Source of the DNA: Heterobasidion occidentale
Lineage: Eukaryota; Basidiomycota; Agaricomycetes; Russulales; Bondarzewiaceae
DNA length: 64,000 nucleotides
Direction: 5' to 3'
Assembly (NCBI GenBank): GCA_039111635.1
Contig: JBCAQO010000014.1
Location: 124,001 to 188,000, forward strand
Every line of letters begins with the position of its first letter. The first letter of the stretch is position 1. This document shows positions 55,326 through 64,000 of the stretch, one piece after another. The position numbers and the translations under genes were made by a program. The notes beneath the pieces are model-generated. The model had not been told where the DNA came from. It searched no databases and worked only from the letters and a program-made list of their open reading frames with translations.

Positions 55326-56018
55326 TCATAGCCGTTTGCCTGGCCATGCCAATCCTCGGTTGGTCTGCTTTTGTAGCTCCTGGTATGCTTGAGCCCGCCA
55401 ATTAGAGTTATCCGATCGCTTCTGCTGTAGCTTTGATCGAGACGAGTCTATATTGGGCTTCTTTGGCTGCGCTTCTCGATTGTTGATCGTCGGTGGTGGC
55501 ACTTTTGATCGAGGAACCAGGGGCGGCCTCTTTAGCTGCGTCATTCGTTTGTTGATCTCTTCCATGATCTGGGGGATAGCTAATCCTGTGGCGAGAAGCT
55601 TCTTTCCGATCGGATGCTTCTCGAGCTTCTTTCTGATTTGATCTTCTTCGGCTACTCTGTTGAGTTCTAATTCGATCACCAGGGCCAGAATGGAGGCTTC
55701 CATTCCTTTGACTGCCCGAGGGTGCCGGCGGTAGAAGTCCTTTATGGCTTCTTGTGCGTTAGTGACGTTTGCCGCGGCTTCCCAAGAGTTGTCCGATTCC
55801 GGGTAGCCCTTCCATTTGATCAGGTACTGCAGGATCTTCCATCGTCCGAAGCGTCTAGCTCCGGCAATGGCTTCGACTTCGAATTCTTCTTGCCCTTCGA
55901 TCAGGTCCGGAGCCGGTTTAGAGTAGTTCGGACCATAGACCTCGTTTTCCTTGTAGGGCGTGAGTCGACTAGCATGGAAGACGTCATGAATGCGCTTCCA
56001 GCTGTTTGGCAGTTTCAA
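55326..56018 (-). CDS. Chromodomain part of pol, element 4
   Basis: 230 codons: WKRIHDVFHASRLTPYK (typical end of the integrase C-terminal domain), then EEFEVEAIAGARRFGRW, YLIKWKGYPESDNSWE (chromodomain, about residues 42-95, with the aromatic residues kept) and a basic, Lys-rich tail. Split from the integrase frame by one indel near 56,030. Confidence 0.8.
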   Translation of the reverse strand: MKLPNSWKRIHDVFHASRLTPYKENEVYGPNYSKPAPDLIEGQEEFEVEAIAGARRFGRWKILQYLIKWKGYPESDNSWEAAANVTNAQEAIKDFYRRHPRAVKGMEASILALVIELELNRVAEEDQIRKKLEKHPIGKKLLATGLAIPQIMEEINKRMTQLKRPPLVPRSKVPPPTINNREAQPKKPNIDSSRSKLQQKRSDNSNWRAQAYQELQKQTNRGLAWPGKRL

Positions 56019-56035
56019 CCTGAAGTTGACATTCC

Positions 56036-57076
56036 CTATGGTGTCAATGATTTCAAATGCCCAAAGCGTTTGGGTCTCAGTTTCTCTGATGGGTGATCGG
56101 TGTGGATGTTCTTCCCATCAAGCCATACTTGGTCTCCTTTCTTGAAAGGCGGCAGGTTTGTTCCAAAACGGTCGTGCTGTATCCTCATGGCTTCGGCTGC
56201 AATTTCGAGGCTGGCTTGTGCTTCCTTCCTAGCACATTGCAGAGCTTCGAGGCGAGTGTCGGCGGTGGGGACATTCGTGTTTCCGATGATGGCTGGGTAA
56301 GCCCGTGGTTGATATCCATGGAGAAGTTCAAATGGTGACTTCTGCGTGGCCGAGTGCTGATGGGTATTGTGGGCGTATTCTGCATAGGGGATTAATCTGG
56401 CCCAATCGTCCTGTGAAGAGCTGCAAAATGCTCTTAGGTATTGTTCTAGTTCCTGATTCATTCGTTCAGTAGCACCGTCTGTTTGTGGGTGATAGGCTGT
56501 GCTTAAAGCGGATTTGATTCCTAATTCTTTGAGCAGGGCTTGCGCTACTTTTGAAGCAAATTGAGTTCCTCTATCCGATATGATTTTATCTGGCAGTCCA
56601 TAGCGTCTCCAGGTGTTTTCTAGCAAGATTTTGGCCGTTCCGTCAGAGTCGATGGTTTTCAGGCATGGAGTTATTACTGCAGTCTTGGTGAATCGATCGG
56701 TTACTACATGTAGCGAGTCGTATCCGTTTGATTCTGGTAGATCTGTAATAAAATCCATGGTTATTGTTCCGAAGGGTCGATCTGGGATTTCTGTTGGTTG
56801 TAATGGTACCATGGTAGGATGTGTGTCGTTCTTGGTGGATTGACAGATGGCGCATCCTTCCACATATTGGTGAACTATGTTTGATATTCCTGGCCAAGTA
56901 AATTCCTGTCCGACTAAGGCTAGAGTTCCTCTTTGTCCTGGATGTCCTGCTGCTAGATTGTCATGGTTTAATTTGATGATATTTTGATGAAGTTGTTCGT
57001 TCCGAGGAACATATATTTTTCCTCGGTGAAGGACCAATCCTTCTTCTTCGTTCCATTCTTGTAAACCTTTCTTCAT
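56036..57076 (-). CDS. Integrase part of pol, element 4
   Basis: 346 codons: HHCC zinc motif (HDNLAAGHPG...GCAICQSTK), catalytic core with D (TMDFITDLP), D (SDRGTQFAS) and E (TDGATERMNQELEQ), then the GPY/F-like C-terminal domain (FKKGDQVWLDGKNIHTDHP). All catalytic and zinc residues are present. Confidence 0.85.
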   Translation of the reverse strand: MKKGLQEWNEEEGLVLHRGKIYVPRNEQLHQNIIKLNHDNLAAGHPGQRGTLALVGQEFTWPGISNIVHQYVEGCAICQSTKNDTHPTMVPLQPTEIPDRPFGTITMDFITDLPESNGYDSLHVVTDRFTKTAVITPCLKTIDSDGTAKILLENTWRRYGLPDKIISDRGTQFASKVAQALLKELGIKSALSTAYHPQTDGATERMNQELEQYLRAFCSSSQDDWARLIPYAEYAHNTHQHSATQKSPFELLHGYQPRAYPAIIGNTNVPTADTRLEALQCARKEAQASLEIAAEAMRIQHDRFGTNLPPFKKGDQVWLDGKNIHTDHPSEKLRPKRFGHLKSLTP

Positions 57077-57190
57077 GTTTCGAGGTCCTAAGGTTTTAAT
57101 CTTGGCTAGGGTTTCTAATAGCCATTCGTCTTTCCTATTTTCTTCAATGATTCGTTTCCAGAGGTCGTCGTCTATTATGGTAACGCCTCC

Positions 57191-57757
57191 TCATCCAGTT
57201 GCCCTAATGTGAAGTATTTGATGAGGGTCCCAACTGTTGTCTGTATTGATGGCATTGATTTCTGCGAAAGGTCTTCGGATCTTTTCTGCGTTATTGAAAA
57301 GTTTGGGCTCCAAGAGTGTTTCGCCTGAATTGTCAAATTCCACCCCCTTTTTATGGTCTGGACGCCGTGACAGACCGTCGGATTTATTAGTGACTCCTGC
57401 CTTGTGCGTCAACTTGTAGTCGAAACGCGAGAGGTAGAGTGACCATCGTGCTTGTCGACGGTTTAGTTTCTGGCTTGAACGGAACCATTTGAGGTTCTTG
57501 TGATCCGTCCAGACGTCTACCGGGTGGTCGGCGCCCTCCAAATAGTGTCGCCAAGCTTCAAAAGCTCGAACAACCGCCAGCAACTCTTTATCGTAGATCG
57601 GATAGTTGCGTTCTGTTGGTGAGAGCGACTTAGAGATATAAGCACATGGGTGCCATTTTCCATCTTTGGCGACTTGTGATAAAACTGCTCCGGTGGCAAA
57701 GTCGGAAGCGTCGCATTCAATGCGAAACGGGTTCCTTGTGTCTGGCATAACGAGCAC
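57191..57757 (-). CDS. RNase H part of pol, element 4
   Basis: 188 codons: ECDASDFATGAVLSQ (first catalytic Asp), NYPIYDKELLAVVRAF (Glu), VDVWTDHKNLKWF (Asp), KSDGLSRRPDH. Starts after a frameshift at the end of the RT frame. Confidence 0.85.
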   Translation of the reverse strand: MLVMPDTRNPFRIECDASDFATGAVLSQVAKDGKWHPCAYISKSLSPTERNYPIYDKELLAVVRAFEAWRHYLEGADHPVDVWTDHKNLKWFRSSQKLNRRQARWSLYLSRFDYKLTHKAGVTNKSDGLSRRPDHKKGVEFDNSGETLLEPKLFNNAEKIRRPFAEINAINTDNSWDPHQILHIRATG

Positions 57758-57861
57758 CAGAGATTCTGTAAATATTCGTTTTAGCGTTTGAAACGCTTCT
57801 TCGCATGCTGGTGTCCAATCCCAGGTGCGTTCCTTCTGTGTTAACTCAAATAGCGGTCGTG

Positions 57862-58776
57862 CTATTTTTGAGTAATCTTTGATAAACCTGCGATAAAAAT
57901 TGCAAAAACTAAAAATGATTGCACTTCCTTGACTTTTCCAGGGGTTGGCCAGTCCATAATGCCGGCCACTTTAATCGGGTCCATTTCCAGATGTCCGTGT
58001 GATATAACATATCCAAGATAGTCGATTTTCTTTTTGTGGAAGTGGCACTTCGAGGGTTGTAGATACAGATTGTTGTCTTGTAAGATCTGTAAAACTTTCG
58101 CACTGTTGATGTGGTCGTCCATTGTTTTAGAGAATACTAGGATGTCGTCCATATAGATTGCCACTAATCCGGCATAGATGAGGTCTTTGAAGAGGGCGTT
58201 CATCATAGTTTGGAATGTTGCTGGTGAGTTGGTTAATCCAAAGAACATCACCAGAGGTTCATACATTCCTAAATTGGTGACGAACGCGGCTAGTTTCTCG
58301 CTTCCTTCTTTCATGCGTACGTTGTTATATCCTGTATCGACATCCATTAGTGAAAAGTATATGGCTTCAGCTAGAAGGTCCAGTAATTCTTGAATAATCG
58401 GCAAAGGGTACTTGTTCTTGATCGTTATTTTGTTGAGTTTGCGATAATCCATTACTGGTCGTAGTTTCCCGTTCTTTTTCTTGATGAAGAAGAATGGGGA
58501 TGCCATGTGCGATTTGGATTCTCTGATGAATCCTTTCTGGAGGTTTTCGTCTATAAATTTCTTGAGTTCCACTTGCTCTCCAGGGCTAAGACTGTATAGC
58601 TTGGGTTTGAGCGAGTGATCCATTCCTTCCTTGATTTCTATTTTGTGATCCCAAGGTCGAGAGAGCGGTAGCTGTCCTTTTGGTCGACCTTCGAAAACCT
58701 TCCTATAATTCCAGTATTCCTTCGGCACTATTTCTTCGAAGGATAGTTCGGGTTTCCCTTTGGCTGTCTTCTGCAA
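57862..58776 (-). CDS. Reverse transcriptase part of pol, element 4
   Basis: 304 codons: GKLRPVMDYRKLNKITIKNKY, SLMDVDTGYNNVRMKEG, FFGLTNSPATFQTMMNALF and AIYMDDILVFSK (YMDD catalytic box), KKKIDYLGYVIS. The last 15 residues are out of frame because of a one-base change in an A-rich run near 57,900; the thumb continues in another frame to the RNase H. Confidence 0.85.
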   Translation of the reverse strand: MQKTAKGKPELSFEEIVPKEYWNYRKVFEGRPKGQLPLSRPWDHKIEIKEGMDHSLKPKLYSLSPGEQVELKKFIDENLQKGFIRESKSHMASPFFFIKKKNGKLRPVMDYRKLNKITIKNKYPLPIIQELLDLLAEAIYFSLMDVDTGYNNVRMKEGSEKLAAFVTNLGMYEPLVMFFGLTNSPATFQTMMNALFKDLIYAGLVAIYMDDILVFSKTMDDHINSAKVLQILQDNNLYLQPSKCHFHKKKIDYLGYVISHGHLEMDPIKVAGIMDWPTPGKVKEVQSFLVFAIFIAGLSKITQK

Positions 58777-59669
58777 GTCTTTGCGAATTGGTGTGCTTTG
58801 TTTGTTTCCCTGTCGGTGCTTTGGCAGGTTTGCTTCCTTGAGCCGTGTGTTGGCGTATGGAAGTTCCGTGGTTTCGGCGCGACGTATATCGACGCCTTCT
58901 TCAGAGTCATTGTATAATTCCAGTGCCTGTAATGTTCCCGTATCTAGGCATCTGACGAGATAGACTCCATCTTCTTCAAGATCCTTGGAGGGAAGTGCCG
59001 GAAGTCCGTCACCGTCCTCCGGAACGTCTTCTTCAGCCCATGTCGGAACCTTATATTTCTGGTTCGGGCCTTCAGACGTTCAGCATTCAACCTTCGAGTT
59101 GTGAACTCCGGACTTGTAGGTATTGTCCGCGGATGTGGTACTGTGGTGTTTCCCACTTTCCGACCTGGTACTGCTTTTCCCGGCTTTTGCACTGGTATTG
59201 AGTAGTCGCCCGTTTGCGGTACTGTTTCCATGCGCCGTATGCTTGGTTTAGGACGTCCTGGTTTTCTTGTAGCTCTTTTAGCTTTTACCGGTCCTCCTTT
59301 TATTTGGCAGGAGGGCGGGCATCTGGTAAAATGTAGCCCATAGGCATGCCAGTCGACTTCTGGTTATGTTCTAATAACCAGTTGGTTCCTAAAATGATGT
59401 CCTCTTTTCCTATTTCCGCGATATAGAATCTTGCTGATTCTGTATGCGACCCCCCTTTTTCGCCCAGAACTGTAATTTGAGGTTGGCGAATCGTGTAATA
59501 GGTCCTCCTTTGAACTCGGTGTTCTGGACCGTACTGACTGGGATGGGGGTGGGGTTTTGTGTGTGGTGATTCGATGTGCTTCTACAAAGCGAGGGTGCAT
59601 GAAGATTCCGGTGGCTCCACTGTCCACCAGTGCCTGTGTAGCAGCTTTTCTATTCTTGCCTATGAGCAT
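58777..59669 (-). pseudogene. Aspartic protease and linker, element 4
   Basis: AATQALVDSGATGIFMHPRF carries the canonical D-S-G-A-T-G site (Asp codon at about 59624), unlike the DSA of family A. About 30 codons later the frame is lost; the rest up to the RT is broken by several indels, with recognisable KLEGGPVKAKRATRKP-type and LFSKPSIRRMETV-type basic segments. Confidence 0.6.
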
Positions 59670-59894
59670 TGTCTCGAGTCAGAGTGATGGTGCACCATGT
59701 GATTTCATTTCCGAAAGATACAATACATCTGGATGTCCATGCTCTTGGTCAGCATCTTTACTGGCCAGAGGAGCGTACCGATTTTCTGCAAGAATCCTAC
59801 TCTCCACATCCGCTGCCGATGGGAGAGGCTTAAAAATTCTTCGAGTCGCTAAAGGCTCGAACTTCCTCGATTTCCTCCATGCTGAGTCCCATCA

Positions 59895-60848
59895 TCATTT
59901 GGCGGATATGTTGACTCTGTTTTTTCCTTCTTCGACGTCTTCATCGTCGAATTGTCCTTCGTCCATTTCTGCTTCGCGCACTGGTCTGCGACGGGGGGGT
60001 TGGAATCTTCTCTTGGGTCGAGAAGGACAGTTGCGCGCCATGTGCCCGGGCTTCTTGCAAAAGAAGCACTTGCCTTCTTTGGCAAGTCGATCTCTCTCCG
60101 CCGGAGTAAGCTTCTTGAAGCGAGTTCGGACAGCATCGGCCTCCATCTCCGCTGCGTCTACATCCATAGGTTCGTATTGGGGCTCCCTATCGTGCCGTGG
60201 GGGTGCCCTTTCGTCGTAAAACGTACGCGGTGTGTAGATTTGGAATTTTCCTTTTTGGAGGTCGTATGCTCGGTCCCTTGCGATGCGCATCCTTTCGTGG
60301 ATCTTGGCCTTCTCGACTAGTTCTTCCCATGTCCCGTCTTTAGAGGGATCTTCATAAATTCCTTTTGCCAATTCCCACTTGAGTCCTCGCAGGAAATGGG
60401 TCTTCTTGGTTTCTTCGTCTACACTGGCAAGCGCCGCGAGCTGTTCAAATAGCTGAAGGTAGGTGTTAAATGATTCCTTTCCCTGATTGACTCGGGCCAG
60501 TTTGTCGCGAGCATCGGCTTCTTTGTTGAACTCCTTGAAGTCGGTGGCTATCTTTTTTCGGATGGATGTGTAGCCGACCGTGTCTGCCCAAGTGTATTTG
60601 TTCCAATCCTTCAGCGTGTTCCTGGCCTGAGTGAAGTTCCTTGCCCATATCCCTGCAGATCCTTCCTTCATGTATGATAGAGCATAAGCAATTTTGGCGA
60701 ATTCGTTCGCATAATCCTTCTTCCTGGCCAGGAACATCAGGTCGATTTCGTGGAGGAATTGCTCGGTTCGTTTTCTGTTTCCACTGAAGGTGGTGGGTTT
60801 GGCCATAGCTGGTCCCTTGGACTCATTACTTCCAGTATCTGCCGACAT
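59895..60848 (-). CDS. gag: Gag of element 4
   Basis: 317 codons from MSADTGSNESKGP. Capsid-like region TFSGNRKRTEQFLHEIDLMF, FAKIAYALSYMKEGSAGIWA and FNTYLQLFEQLAALASVDEE, then the CCHC knuckle CFFCKKPGHMARNC (about residues 265-278) and an Arg/acidic tail. Intact. Confidence 0.85.
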   Translation of the reverse strand: MSADTGSNESKGPAMAKPTTFSGNRKRTEQFLHEIDLMFLARKKDYANEFAKIAYALSYMKEGSAGIWARNFTQARNTLKDWNKYTWADTVGYTSIRKKIATDFKEFNKEADARDKLARVNQGKESFNTYLQLFEQLAALASVDEETKKTHFLRGLKWELAKGIYEDPSKDGTWEELVEKAKIHERMRIARDRAYDLQKGKFQIYTPRTFYDERAPPRHDREPQYEPMDVDAAEMEADAVRTRFKKLTPAERDRLAKEGKCFFCKKPGHMARNCPSRPKRRFQPPRRRPVREAEMDEGQFDDEDVEEGKNRVNISAK

Positions 60849-61099
60849 TGTATCGGGCGGGGCTCTGGATTGTTAGGCGGTTCCTGATCTTCACTTGGTG
60901 CTTCAAAATACTCCGGTTCGGGACAAATTCCGGTGTTGAGGCTCGGAAGTCTTCTTGGGGAGCGGTCTCCTGTAAGGGGGATGTAGCGGGAGTGTTTCTT
61001 TTAGAGATTCGACTTCCACTGGCTGTTTCTCTGGTAGAGTATGTATGTGCGGTCTTGGCGAGTCACGATGCCGATTTGCCGGTGATTCAGGCTTGTCGA

Positions 61100-62164
61100 A
61101 GGTCTTTCTTGCGACGTAGTCCTCGACCTTAACAAGGCGTAGGTCGGGTCCTGCGTGGACGATTTCTCCTCCCAAGCCGCGTATTCGTATTCGCTCTTGC
61201 CTTGTTGTTGGAAGAATCCGGTGAGGATTCCCGTGTAGTAGAAGTGTGCTTTCCTTTCGTCGTAATAAAGTTGATCCTTGTCGACGTCTTCGGGTAAGTC
61301 TTCGTAGACTTCTGCTGGGTCTGTTCTATAGCCGGGAGGGTATCCCGCTGCGACTTCGTCCGTTGTTCTTTATTCTTTGAAGAAGAAGGGTACTGCCTGT
61401 CTTCTTCCGGCTTGTAATGCTTCTTGTAAGTCTGGGTCCCTTTTGATAATTTCGTTGATGGAAATATCAATTTGGTCGATGAGTTGGATGATCTCGGAGA
61501 ATGTGTGTCCCGAGATGAGGGTTCGGAGATGATAAGTTTTGTGGGCGAACTCTCCTCTTCTGACGATAAAAACGATCCCTTCAATTTCTGTTCGGACTGG
61601 CGGAGAGTTAGGGGCTTCCAGTGTGTCTTCCTAGGTTGAGGAGAAGGTCCAGTGGATGAGGATTGAGACGTGGTCTCTGTTCTCCTTGGTCTTGACGAGT
61701 TCCGCTCTGATTCCGTCTGTGTCGATATTCCTTGCGATGGTTCTTCTGAGATCGGGGATAACGGCGACGGGGAAATCGTCTGGTCTTCCGTCGTGTATCT
61801 CGACGCAGTTCCTTGCTCTGATGACGTCGGGCTCTCCGTTGTCCGTGAGTGTGAACGGTGTCTTTGGTTCGTTGACGAAGCAAATCCCGGAAAATCTATA
61901 TCCAGTTTTAAGGAGGTCTATAAATATTTCGGGTGCTTGTTGTAGCCTGAGTGTGGCTATTCCTGAATAGACTTTTCCTGGGTTCCGGTGTCTTGCGACT
62001 TCTATGGCTCGGGGTTGTTTATTCTCCCTTGAGGGGTCGCTGCTGGGGTTGCCGTTAGGTTTACCCTGTTGGCGATTGCTAAAATGTTGTTGACTGATGA
62101 GAGAAAGAGCTGCCTCTGCTGGGGATCCAGCTTGAATAGGGTAGGGATAAAAGAGCTCGTTCAA
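61100..62164 (-). pseudogene. Pre-gag coding region of element 4, unknown protein
   Basis: Between the 5' LTR and gag. First segment (61631-62164, 177 codons, MNELFYPYPIQAGSPAEAAL ... GKVYSGIATLRLQQAPEIF, LLKTGYRFSGICFVNEP, DLRRTIARNIDTDGIRAEL). After a frame change a second frame reads VRTEIEGIVFIVRRGEF, KTYHLRTLISGHTFSEIIQL and DQIDISINEIIKRDPDLQEA to TAA near 61,370. A third reads EVYEDLPEDVDKDQLYYDER and FYYTGILTGFFQQQGKSEYE. All have the look of real protein. It may be a separate leader protein or a broken N-terminal extension of Gag, as in element 2. No known domain recognised. Confidence 0.5.
62154..62163 (-). other. Putative self-priming primer-binding site of element 4
   Basis: On the minus strand TGAACGAGCT follows the LTR after CT. 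Its reverse complement AGCTCGTTCA occurs in the LTR (minus strand of 62608-62617), about 31 bases after a TAAATAG box, the expected transcript start. Confidence 0.6.
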
Positions 62165-62165
62165 G

Positions 62166-63000
62166 TGTTAGGTCGGAGACCTATCACGTGCACCGATGCA
62201 CGAAGGGGTCCCCTAGGCTAAACCTCCACTGGTTTGTATAGTCGTAGACTCCAATGGATAAAGACAATGGATTGTCTTTGGGCTCTTTCGAGGAACTCGG
62301 GGTCGCTGTCGGCTTTGTTCTCGAATAGATTGAGAAGGTGATCTTCGAGGTCTTCTCGATGATGAGGAGGAACCGGATGATCTTCTCCTGTCCAACAGAT
62401 GACACGAGGGGGTGTCCAACTGAGAACGCGAAAGGCAGCTAGTCCGGTGTAGAAGCGGATGAGTAGAGGGAGGGGAGGGAAGGGAGACGAGTCCAGTGCT
62501 TCGTCAGACCGTGCAAAGAGTTTCTCAGATCTGACAGAGATCACGAAGCGTGGGCTAGGAAGGTAGCCAGACGCCGGGTGCAGTGCAGAGATCGAGTGTA
62601 TTACAGGTGAACGAGCTGAGCTTCTTAGAAGCTCATCTCGGCTATTTACGTACAGAAGTGTCTAGGGCAGGATCAAGATCTGGTCTGTGCGCTTCTTAGG
62701 TACCGAAGTCAACGATCGAGATCCGTAAGCTAGAATGCCTCATCGACCTGCCATATAACCAAATATAGTAATCCGATCACTAATGTCCATCCACATCTTT
62801 GATCGATCAAGAACCAGGAACGGGGGTCAGGAACCAATGTCTGTCCACATTGAGAATCAGGAACCAGAAGTCAGCGTTCATGCATCAGCATGTAAATGGT
62901 AAGGAGTCATTGAAAGCGGTCCGAGTCTGCAACAAGTCCGAAGCACTTGACCAGCCCATCCACTCACGTGCGAAGCACGTGTTAGGACGCGGTCCTAACA
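62166..63000 (-). repeat. 5' LTR of element 4 (family B)
   Basis: 835 bp with the same ends as 52618-53446, followed by the GATGG duplication. Confidence 0.9.
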
Positions 63001-63005
63001 GATGG

Positions 63006-63459
63006 TTCTTCAAGACATCGGTAGAGGCTATAGTAGAGGGACATGGGGCTCAAGAGATAGGTACACAGATAAGGGAGGCATTCACATGCCATGGGCTTAG
63101 GGCTTATGGGTAAGCACCTCATCACACCATGATGGATCAGTGCGACTGGAGAAGTACAAGAGTAGGCACCGGCTGAGAGAGACGGCGACCACAGCTCTCC
63201 TGGGATGGAAACCCGGAGAAGCACACGGACTCTTACCCTATACCCCATACAGTATATAAGGCCCATAGAATAGGCTGAGGATCTTCAGTCTATTCTCTTC
63301 GTTTCCACACAGTCCCCACACTATGTAACTTAGAGCCAATCATTATTCCCTCCTGTATCGTTGCCCGGTACAGTTGAGACTTTGTCCGTCACTCAGTCCA
63401 TCGTGCGACCTAGGGAAGAACCTGTTACTCTTGGGTTATCGAACGAGCAGTTCGTAACA
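63006..63459 (+). repeat. 3' LTR of element 3, remainder
   Basis: Continues the LTR interrupted at 52617 (TTCTTCAAGACATCGG onwards), with the TATA box near 63250, and ends GTAACA. ATGTG (63460-63464) follows, the match to CACAT at 31680-31684. Confidence 0.9.
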
Positions 63460-63632
63460 ATGTGAGCAAGCAACATATAACAGCTTAGGAGATGGGTGTG
63501 GTGCCATGAGATTTGGTCCCGGCTCTTTGTTTGCCTTTCGGGTGCTGGGTCGCATTGCACTGGCATAAGCATAAGTAGATGTCACGGCTATTTGTAGGAA
63601 AAGGCATGGTTTCAATACGCACGGCCACTTTT
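63460..63632 (-). pseudogene. DUF6697-like paralogue (gene C), 5' fragment
   Basis: On the minus strand an 18-codon exon (63559-63506) behind a CCAG acceptor matches exon 4 of gene A in length and sequence (HPKGKQRAGTKSH against DSKGKQKASTISR). It is cut at 63464 by the target site of element 3; the rest of the gene is at 31680-32898. The upstream side is cut by another LTR at 63633. Confidence 0.6.
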
Positions 63633-64000
63633 TGTTACGAACTGGTCGTTCAGTAACCCAAGAGTAACAGGTTCTTCCCTAGGTCGCACAATGGACTGAG
63701 TGGTGGGCGAAGTCTCGACTGTATCAGTGTTGATACAGGAGGGAATAATGATTGGCTCTAAGAATTCTGTATGTGTAGATACAGGGGGAACGAAGAGCTT
63801 CGTATTCGAAGATACGAATGAACGAAGTACACAGTACGAAGACTGTGTAAGAACGAAGAGAATAGACTGAAGATCCTCAGCCTATTCTATGGGCCTTATA
63901 TACTGTATGGGGTATAGGGTAAGAGTCCGTGTGCTTCTCCAGGTTTCCATCCTAGGAGAGCTGTGGCCGCCGTCTTTCTCATCCGGCGCCTACTCTTGTA
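63633..64000 (-). repeat. Family A LTR (element 5 or solo LTR), running off the window
   Basis: Begins TGTTACGAACTGG, antisense family A LTR. It differs from the others by an additional stretch of about 75 bases (about 63763-63839) that contains the palindrome TTCGTAT-TCGAAG-ATACGAA (63799-63818). The right end and any internal part lie outside the window. Confidence 0.8.

Larger units (their letters stand above)
52618..63000 (-). mobile_element. Element 4: family B chromovirus-type Ty3/Gypsy element
   Basis: 10,383 bp with LTRs 52618-53446 (3') and 62166-63000 (5') on the minus strand, TSD GATGG on both sides (52613-52617, 63001-63005). Order on the minus strand: 5' LTR, CT, self-priming site, pre-gag coding region, gag, protease, RT, RNase H, integrase, chromodomain, ORF3 with zinc knuckle, polypurine tract (AGAGAGGGGGTAG), 3' LTR. 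Pol is split into several frames by small indels. It sits in the 3' LTR of element 3, so it is younger than that element. Confidence 0.9.

Overview
The window is nuclear DNA of a filamentous basidiomycete, most likely an Agaricomycete. The signs are introns of 49-80 nt with GT/AG ends, a DUF6697-type gene family with coiled-coil N-termini, a polysaccharide lyase 14 gene, a CFEM gene, and chromodomain Ty3/Gypsy retrotransposons.

Left third (1-21,055) is gene space. In order it holds: a PPS1-like dual-specificity phosphatase (-, cut by the window edge), a FAX/metaxin-like GST-fold protein (+), an eight-exon RRT8/EI24-like membrane protein (-), a CFEM gene (+) and a PL14 lyase gene (+) that both carry single-base frame breaks, an unrecognised coiled-coil protein (+), an HtrL/YibB-like type II membrane protein (-), an intact seven-exon DUF6697-like gene (-), an intron-containing tRNA-Ala(AGC), and a divergent, splice-damaged paralogue of the DUF6697-like gene (+).

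Right two thirds (21,289-64,000) is a nested retrotransposon block built from two chromovirus families. Family A (LTR about 588 bp, TGTTATGAC...GTAACA) gives element 1 (21289-30040, +, RT to chromodomain deleted), element 2 (33033-43915, -, longest) and element 3. Element 3 is now in pieces: 30041-31679 inverted, 43916-52617, and 63006-63459. Family B (LTR about 830 bp, TGTTAGG...CCTAACA) gives element 4 (52618-63000, -) inside the 3' LTR of element 3, and a solo LTR (23897-24730) inside element 1. A further family A LTR starts at 63633.

The target-site duplications let the history be read. Element 3 entered a third DUF6697-like gene (TSD ATGTG), whose two halves now lie at 31680-32898 (+) and 63465-63632 (-). 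Element 2 entered the gag of element 3 (TSD CTTGA). Element 1 landed beyond gene B (TSD AAAGC). Recombination between the oppositely oriented elements 1 and 2 then inverted 30041-33032, which swapped their flanks. Element 4 (TSD GATGG) and the solo LTR (TSD GATAG) came in separately.

The most unusual feature is the 1.5-2.5 kb non-coding 3' region of family A. It carries about 18 small hairpins with a near-constant six-base loop (CGCAAN), covarying stems and a trailing TAAACTA, and between them palindromic cassettes whose sequence and number differ among the three copies while base pairing is kept. Both families also appear to use Tf1-like self-priming: ten bases placed two bases after the 5' LTR are complementary to the predicted 5' end of the transcript.
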